From NCBI RefSeq assembly GCF_013407595.1, contig NZ_JABEKX010000002.1, forward strand, positions 124,001-188,000: a stretch of 64,000 bases of DNA, written 5' to 3'. Both the position numbers and the translations under genes were made by a program. The stretch comes from Lacticaseibacillus absianus (GTDB taxonomy: Bacteria; Bacillota; Bacilli; Lactobacillales; Lactobacillaceae). The notes below the pieces were generated by a model, which made no database searches, had not been told where the DNA came from, and saw only the letters and a list, made by a program, of their open reading frames with translations. The stretch's first letter is position 1. Every line of letters begins with the position of its first letter. This document shows positions 61,065 through 64,000 of this stretch, piece by piece.

Positions 61065-61892
61065 ATGAAGATCGCGTTCAGCGTGGATAACCACATCGAT
61101 GTGAATAAGCTCGACCCGCTCGAAGTCGCCGAGCGCCAGGCGGCTTACCTGACGGCCCAGGGGATCGCGGTGTACGTCAACGCCGGGGATACGTTCAACG
61201 ACTTCACCAAGACCTTGGCGTTCTTCGAGTCGCTTCAGCGCCAGGCGCCAGCGACTACGGTGCGCTTCCTGGCGGGCAATCACGACCTCGTCAACGGGAT
61301 CAGCTACGCGGAGGCGCAGAGCCCGGTGTCGCCGCTGTACCTGCACGAAAAAATGGTCGCACTGCCGGGCACGGACACGGTGGTCATCGGGAACAACGGC
61401 TGGTACGACTACAGTCTGGCGCCGGCGGATGCGGGTAAGACCGCGGCGGATTACGCCCAGTGGAAACGGGCTTACTGGATCGACCGCGGGATCGATCAGC
61501 CGGTGAGCGACGGCGATCGCATGGCCCGAGTGCTGGCGACGACGCAGGCCGCTGTCACTGCGGCGGCTGGCAAGCGGGTGCTGTACGCGACGCACTTTGT
61601 CCCGACGCCGCAGATGATGGTGTACGCACCGGACCACCCGCATTGGCAGATGGCGACGGCGCTGATGGGCTCGCGCCACCTCGGCAACTTGCTCGTGCGC
61701 ACCGGTGTCCGCGACGTGGTCTTCGGGCACCTGCATAAGCGCCAGCCGCCACTGACGGTGGACCAGACCACGTTTCACCACCAACCGATGGGGTACGGCC
61801 TGCGCCGACTGTACGAATGGGCCAGTCCGGACTGGTACCAGGAGTGGACGCGCACGCTGGTGGTCCTGACGGTGGCGGAAAAAAACGGTTGA
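61065..61892 (+). CDS. Metallophosphoesterase
   Basis: Dinuclear metal phosphohydrolase, 275 aa. Motifs in order: FSVDNHID (Asp and His; Asn replaces the second usual D-x-H spacing), VNAGDTFND, FLAGNHDLVNG, YATHFVP, VFGHLHKRQ. All five metal-binding blocks are present. ATG at 61065 follows GGGGGAGG. Substrate unknown (nucleotides or phosphodiesters are typical). Its end overlaps the promoter of the tRNA gene. Confidence 0.88.
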   Translation: MKIAFSVDNHIDVNKLDPLEVAERQAAYLTAQGIAVYVNAGDTFNDFTKTLAFFESLQRQAPATTVRFLAGNHDLVNGISYAEAQSPVSPLYLHEKMVALPGTDTVVIGNNGWYDYSLAPADAGKTAADYAQWKRAYWIDRGIDQPVSDGDRMARVLATTQAAVTAAAGKRVLYATHFVPTPQMMVYAPDHPHWQMATALMGSRHLGNLLVRTGVRDVVFGHLHKRQPPLTVDQTTFHHQPMGYGLRRLYEWASPDWYQEWTRTLVVLTVAEKNG

Positions 61893-61917
61893 TTTTGACC
61901 CGTGGATTTTGTATATT
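61889..61917 (+). promoter_or_regulatory. tRNA-Tyr promoter
   Basis: TTGATT (61889-61894), 17-bp spacer, TATATT (61912-61917). Confidence 0.65.
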
Positions 61918-61945
61918 AAGAAGCGTTGATTCGGTCAACGCACAC

Positions 61946-62026
61946 GGAGGATTAGCGAAGAGGCTAAACGCGACGGACTGTAAATCCGTTCCTTCGGGTT
62001 CCTAGGTTCGAATCCTAGATCCTCCA
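61946..62026 (+). tRNA. tRNA-Tyr (anticodon GTA)
   Basis: 81 nt with acceptor stem GGAGGAT/ATCCTCC, D arm with AGCGAAGAGGCTAA, anticodon stem ACGGA/TCCGT around loop CTGTAAA (anticodon GTA at 61980-61982), a long variable arm as in class II tRNAs, and T loop GGTTCGAATCC. Discriminator A; the CCA end is not encoded. A terminator follows directly. Confidence 0.97.
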
Positions 62027-62032
62027 TTACAC

Positions 62033-62062
62033 AAGCGAGCAGCTGCGGCTGACTCGCTTTTT
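62033..62062 (+). terminator. Terminator of tRNA-Tyr
   Basis: AAGCGAG (62033-62039) pairs with CTCGCTT (62053-62059), then T residues. Confidence 0.88.
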
Positions 62063-62137
62063 TGATGTTCGCGCGTGCCGCGGGCAGCCTAGTCGGTCTG
62101 TGGTACGTGAGGTAGACCAATTTTTTCGCGCCACGCA

Positions 62138-62166
62138 TTGACTTGCCGCGCCCTAATCGCTAGGCT
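62138..62166 (+). promoter_or_regulatory. Promoter of the S9 peptidase gene
   Basis: TTGACT (62138-62143), 17-bp spacer, TAGGCT (62161-62166). Confidence 0.55.
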
Positions 62167-62205
62167 GGAAGAAAAGCAGTCTATACCGCATGACGGAGGG
62201 ATACC

Positions 62206-64000
62206 ATGAAGCAAGTGGAAGCACGCGACATTTTTGCCATCAAGACGCTGAGCTACCCGATCGGTACGGCGCAATCGGTGTTCTATCAAGAGAACTGGGT
62301 GGATGAGGCGGACAATACCTACTACAGCCGGATCCGCCACCTGGATCGGACCACCCGCAAGCGCACGACTTACGGTGCGGATCAGCGCCACGACCACGCG
62401 CCTCAGTTGAGCCAGGACGGTCAGACGCTGGCGTTTTTGAGCCAGGACCAGGCGGCTAAGACGCAGGTGTTCATCCAGGCGACCAGCGGGGGCAGTGCCC
62501 GCCAGCTGACGCACGAGCCGGCGGGCGTCGACGCGTTCTTCTGGGCGGCTGCGGACATTCTGTACACCACGCACACGCCTGTTCCGGCGGCAGGCAAGCT
62601 GCCGGTGCCGACCGTGATCACCCAGGCGCGCTACAAGCTCAACGGCGCCGGGTTCCTGCCGGAAGGGTTGACGTATTCCCTGCGACGCCAGGCACTGGGG
62701 AACAAGTCGGGCCAGGCGCTGCTGACGAGCGCAACGCCGATCGAGCTGACGGCGGTCTCGCCGGATGGGACCAAGGCGACATACAGCCAGTCTCGCATGC
62801 CGGCGGATCCGAATGACTTCAGCGACGTCGCGACGTTGCTCGACCTGACGACTGGCGAAGAAACCGTGATCAACCAGACAGTCCTAGCTGGCAGCTTCAG
62901 TGGCGTTGCGTTCGCCCATGACGGGACGCAGCTGCTCGTCTACGGGACGGACAACCACGCCCCGAACACGGCGCAGAACCACTTGTGGCATTACGACCTG
63001 ACGACTCAGACCTTCACCGATGTCACCGCCGAGTGGGACCTGGAGATCAACGGGTACGTGACCGGCGACATCCAGCAGGGCTTGTCCCACCGAGTAGCGG
63101 CCTATGCGACGACGGACTATTACCTGACCACGGGGTTCGATCACGGGCGCTTCAGCCTGTACGCCGGCGGCCCGAGCGAGCCACTGGCCGTGATCCTCGG
63201 TGGGGATCGGCAGATCAGCGACTGGTCGCTGACGCCAGACGGGCGCGGGGTGCTGTTCACCGCATCAACGCTGACGACGCCGAGCCAGCTGCGTTACCTG
63301 GACCTGATCACGGAGGAAGAGACGCTGCTGGTCGATCCGAACACGGCCTACCAGCGGACCCACACGCTGGTCACGCCGGAACACTTCACCTTCACGCGCG
63401 ACGGCTTCGCACTGGAGGGGTGGTACTACCGGCCAACGACTACCGGCAAGCACCCGGTGGTCCTCGACGTCCACGGTGGGCCTCAGGTCGGCTACGGCTA
63501 CACGTTTTTCCACGAGATGCAGGTCCTTGCAAGCGCCGGCTACGGGGTGATCGCGATGAACCCGCGTGGGGGGCAGGGTTACGGTGAGGCGTTCCAAGCG
63601 GCGGTGATCGGGCATTACGGCCAAGGCGACTACGACGACCTGATGATGGGCGTCGACCAGGTGCTGGCGCTCGACCCGACGGCGGATGCGACCCACCTGT
63701 ACGTGACTGGTGGGTCTTACGGGGGCTTCATGACCAATTGGATCGTGACGCACACCGATCGCTTCAAGGCGGCCGCGACGCAGCGCTCGATCGCCAACTG
63801 GCTCAGCTTCTACGGGACCAGCGATATCGGCTACTACTTCACGCCTTGGGAGCTGACGGGTGACTGGGCCGGTGATACTCATGACATCGAGACGCTCTGG
63901 GCGTTTTCACCACTCAAGTACGTGGACGCGGTGACCACCCCGACGCTGGTCTTACACTCGGAGCAAGATTACCGCTGCCCGATCGGCCAAGGGGAGGAGT
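62206..64000 (+). CDS. S9-family serine peptidase (acylaminoacyl/prolyl oligopeptidase type), 3' end missing
   Basis: Runs off the window; 598 codons are seen. N-terminal beta-propeller (repeats such as APQLSQDGQTLAFLSQD and PIELTAVSPDGTKATYSQSR) to about residue 400, then an alpha/beta-hydrolase domain: VVLDVHGGPQVGYGY, nucleophile Ser504 in VTGGSYGGFMTNWIV, and catalytic Asp588 in VLHSEQDYRCPIGQGEE. The catalytic His should lie about 30 residues past the window end. ATG at 62206 follows GGAGGG. Cytoplasmic peptidase that degrades short peptides, in keeping with the nearby DtpT importer. Confidence 0.93.
   Translation, partial: MKQVEARDIFAIKTLSYPIGTAQSVFYQENWVDEADNTYYSRIRHLDRTTRKRTTYGADQRHDHAPQLSQDGQTLAFLSQDQAAKTQVFIQATSGGSARQLTHEPAGVDAFFWAAADILYTTHTPVPAAGKLPVPTVITQARYKLNGAGFLPEGLTYSLRRQALGNKSGQALLTSATPIELTAVSPDGTKATYSQSRMPADPNDFSDVATLLDLTTGEETVINQTVLAGSFSGVAFAHDGTQLLVYGTDNHAPNTAQNHLWHYDLTTQTFTDVTAEWDLEINGYVTGDIQQGLSHRVAAYATTDYYLTTGFDHGRFSLYAGGPSEPLAVILGGDRQISDWSLTPDGRGVLFTASTLTTPSQLRYLDLITEEETLLVDPNTAYQRTHTLVTPEHFTFTRDGFALEGWYYRPTTTGKHPVVLDVHGGPQVGYGYTFFHEMQVLASAGYGVIAMNPRGGQGYGEAFQAAVIGHYGQGDYDDLMMGVDQVLALDPTADATHLYVTGGSYGGFMTNWIVTHTDRFKAAATQRSIANWLSFYGTSDIGYYFTPWELTGDWAGDTHDIETLWAFSPLKYVDAVTTPTLVLHSEQDYRCPIGQGEE

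Noticed and set aside
62985-63587. Plus-strand ORF inside the S9 peptidase gene
   Set aside because: It is an out-of-frame shadow of the peptidase, whose own frame is open from 62206 to the window end.

Overview
The window is a GC-rich (well over half G+C by eye), gene-dense stretch of a chromosome from a Gram-positive, low-complexity fermentative bacterium. Family assignment is Lactobacillaceae, probably one of its high-GC lineages (Lacticaseibacillus-like); genus and species cannot be fixed from the sequence alone. Grounds: two WxL/DUF916/LPxTG cell-surface clusters, a type-2 GalT in a galRKET cluster, H2O-forming NADH oxidase, a BglG-antiterminated beta-glucoside PTS, MntH, a DtpT peptide transporter, a Gram-positive LexA box in front of a YolD-like gene, strong AGGAGG ribosome binding sites and many Rho-independent terminators.

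Layout. 0-8.4 kb: end of a TauE/SafE exporter, antiterminator plus PTS EIIBCA, an AraC regulator, acetyltransferase/HAD pair, mntH, and one unknown membrane-anchored protein. 8.4-9.35 kb: no protein gene, but a promoter, many stem-loops, a tandem pair of ~175-nt units whose helices are kept by compensatory changes, and a strong terminator; this looks like a long structured non-coding RNA and is the most interesting part of the window. 9.4-13 kb (minus): phnDCEE phosphonate/phosphite-type ABC importer. 13-28 kb: GNAT, nox, lipoprotein/TetR, polysaccharide deacetylase, HAD phosphatase, a fluoride riboswitch driving two CrcB/FluC genes, ThrE-type exporter pair, an HscC-like Hsp70 with a J-like membrane partner, an EamA transporter and a P-type cation ATPase. 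28.2-28.6 kb: decayed IS200/IS605 element. 29-36 kb: galT, galE, galK, galR (minus) divergent from a large putative glycoside hydrolase, with inverted GalR-type operators between them.

36-51.5 kb: small membrane and lipoproteins, WxL cluster A (plus strand, starting with two AT-richer paralogues that share promoter architecture), a PfkB kinase, a MITE-like nested inverted repeat, a TetR/ABC-exporter operon, and WxL cluster B (minus strand). 51.9-64 kb: phosphosulfolactate synthase coupled to a histidine phosphatase, PaiA-like GNAT, SOS-controlled YolD-like protein, esterase, GH31 glycosidase, RluA-type pseudouridine synthase, DtpT, a metallophosphoesterase, tRNA-Tyr(GTA) and a truncated S9 peptidase.

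Several genes are translationally coupled (ATGA or TGATG overlaps), which groups them functionally: acetyltransferase-HAD, phnC-phnE-phnE, lipoprotein-TetR, crcB1-crcB2, the ThrE pair, hscC-J protein, galE-galT, comA-histidine phosphatase. All family calls are made by reading motifs; no database search was run.
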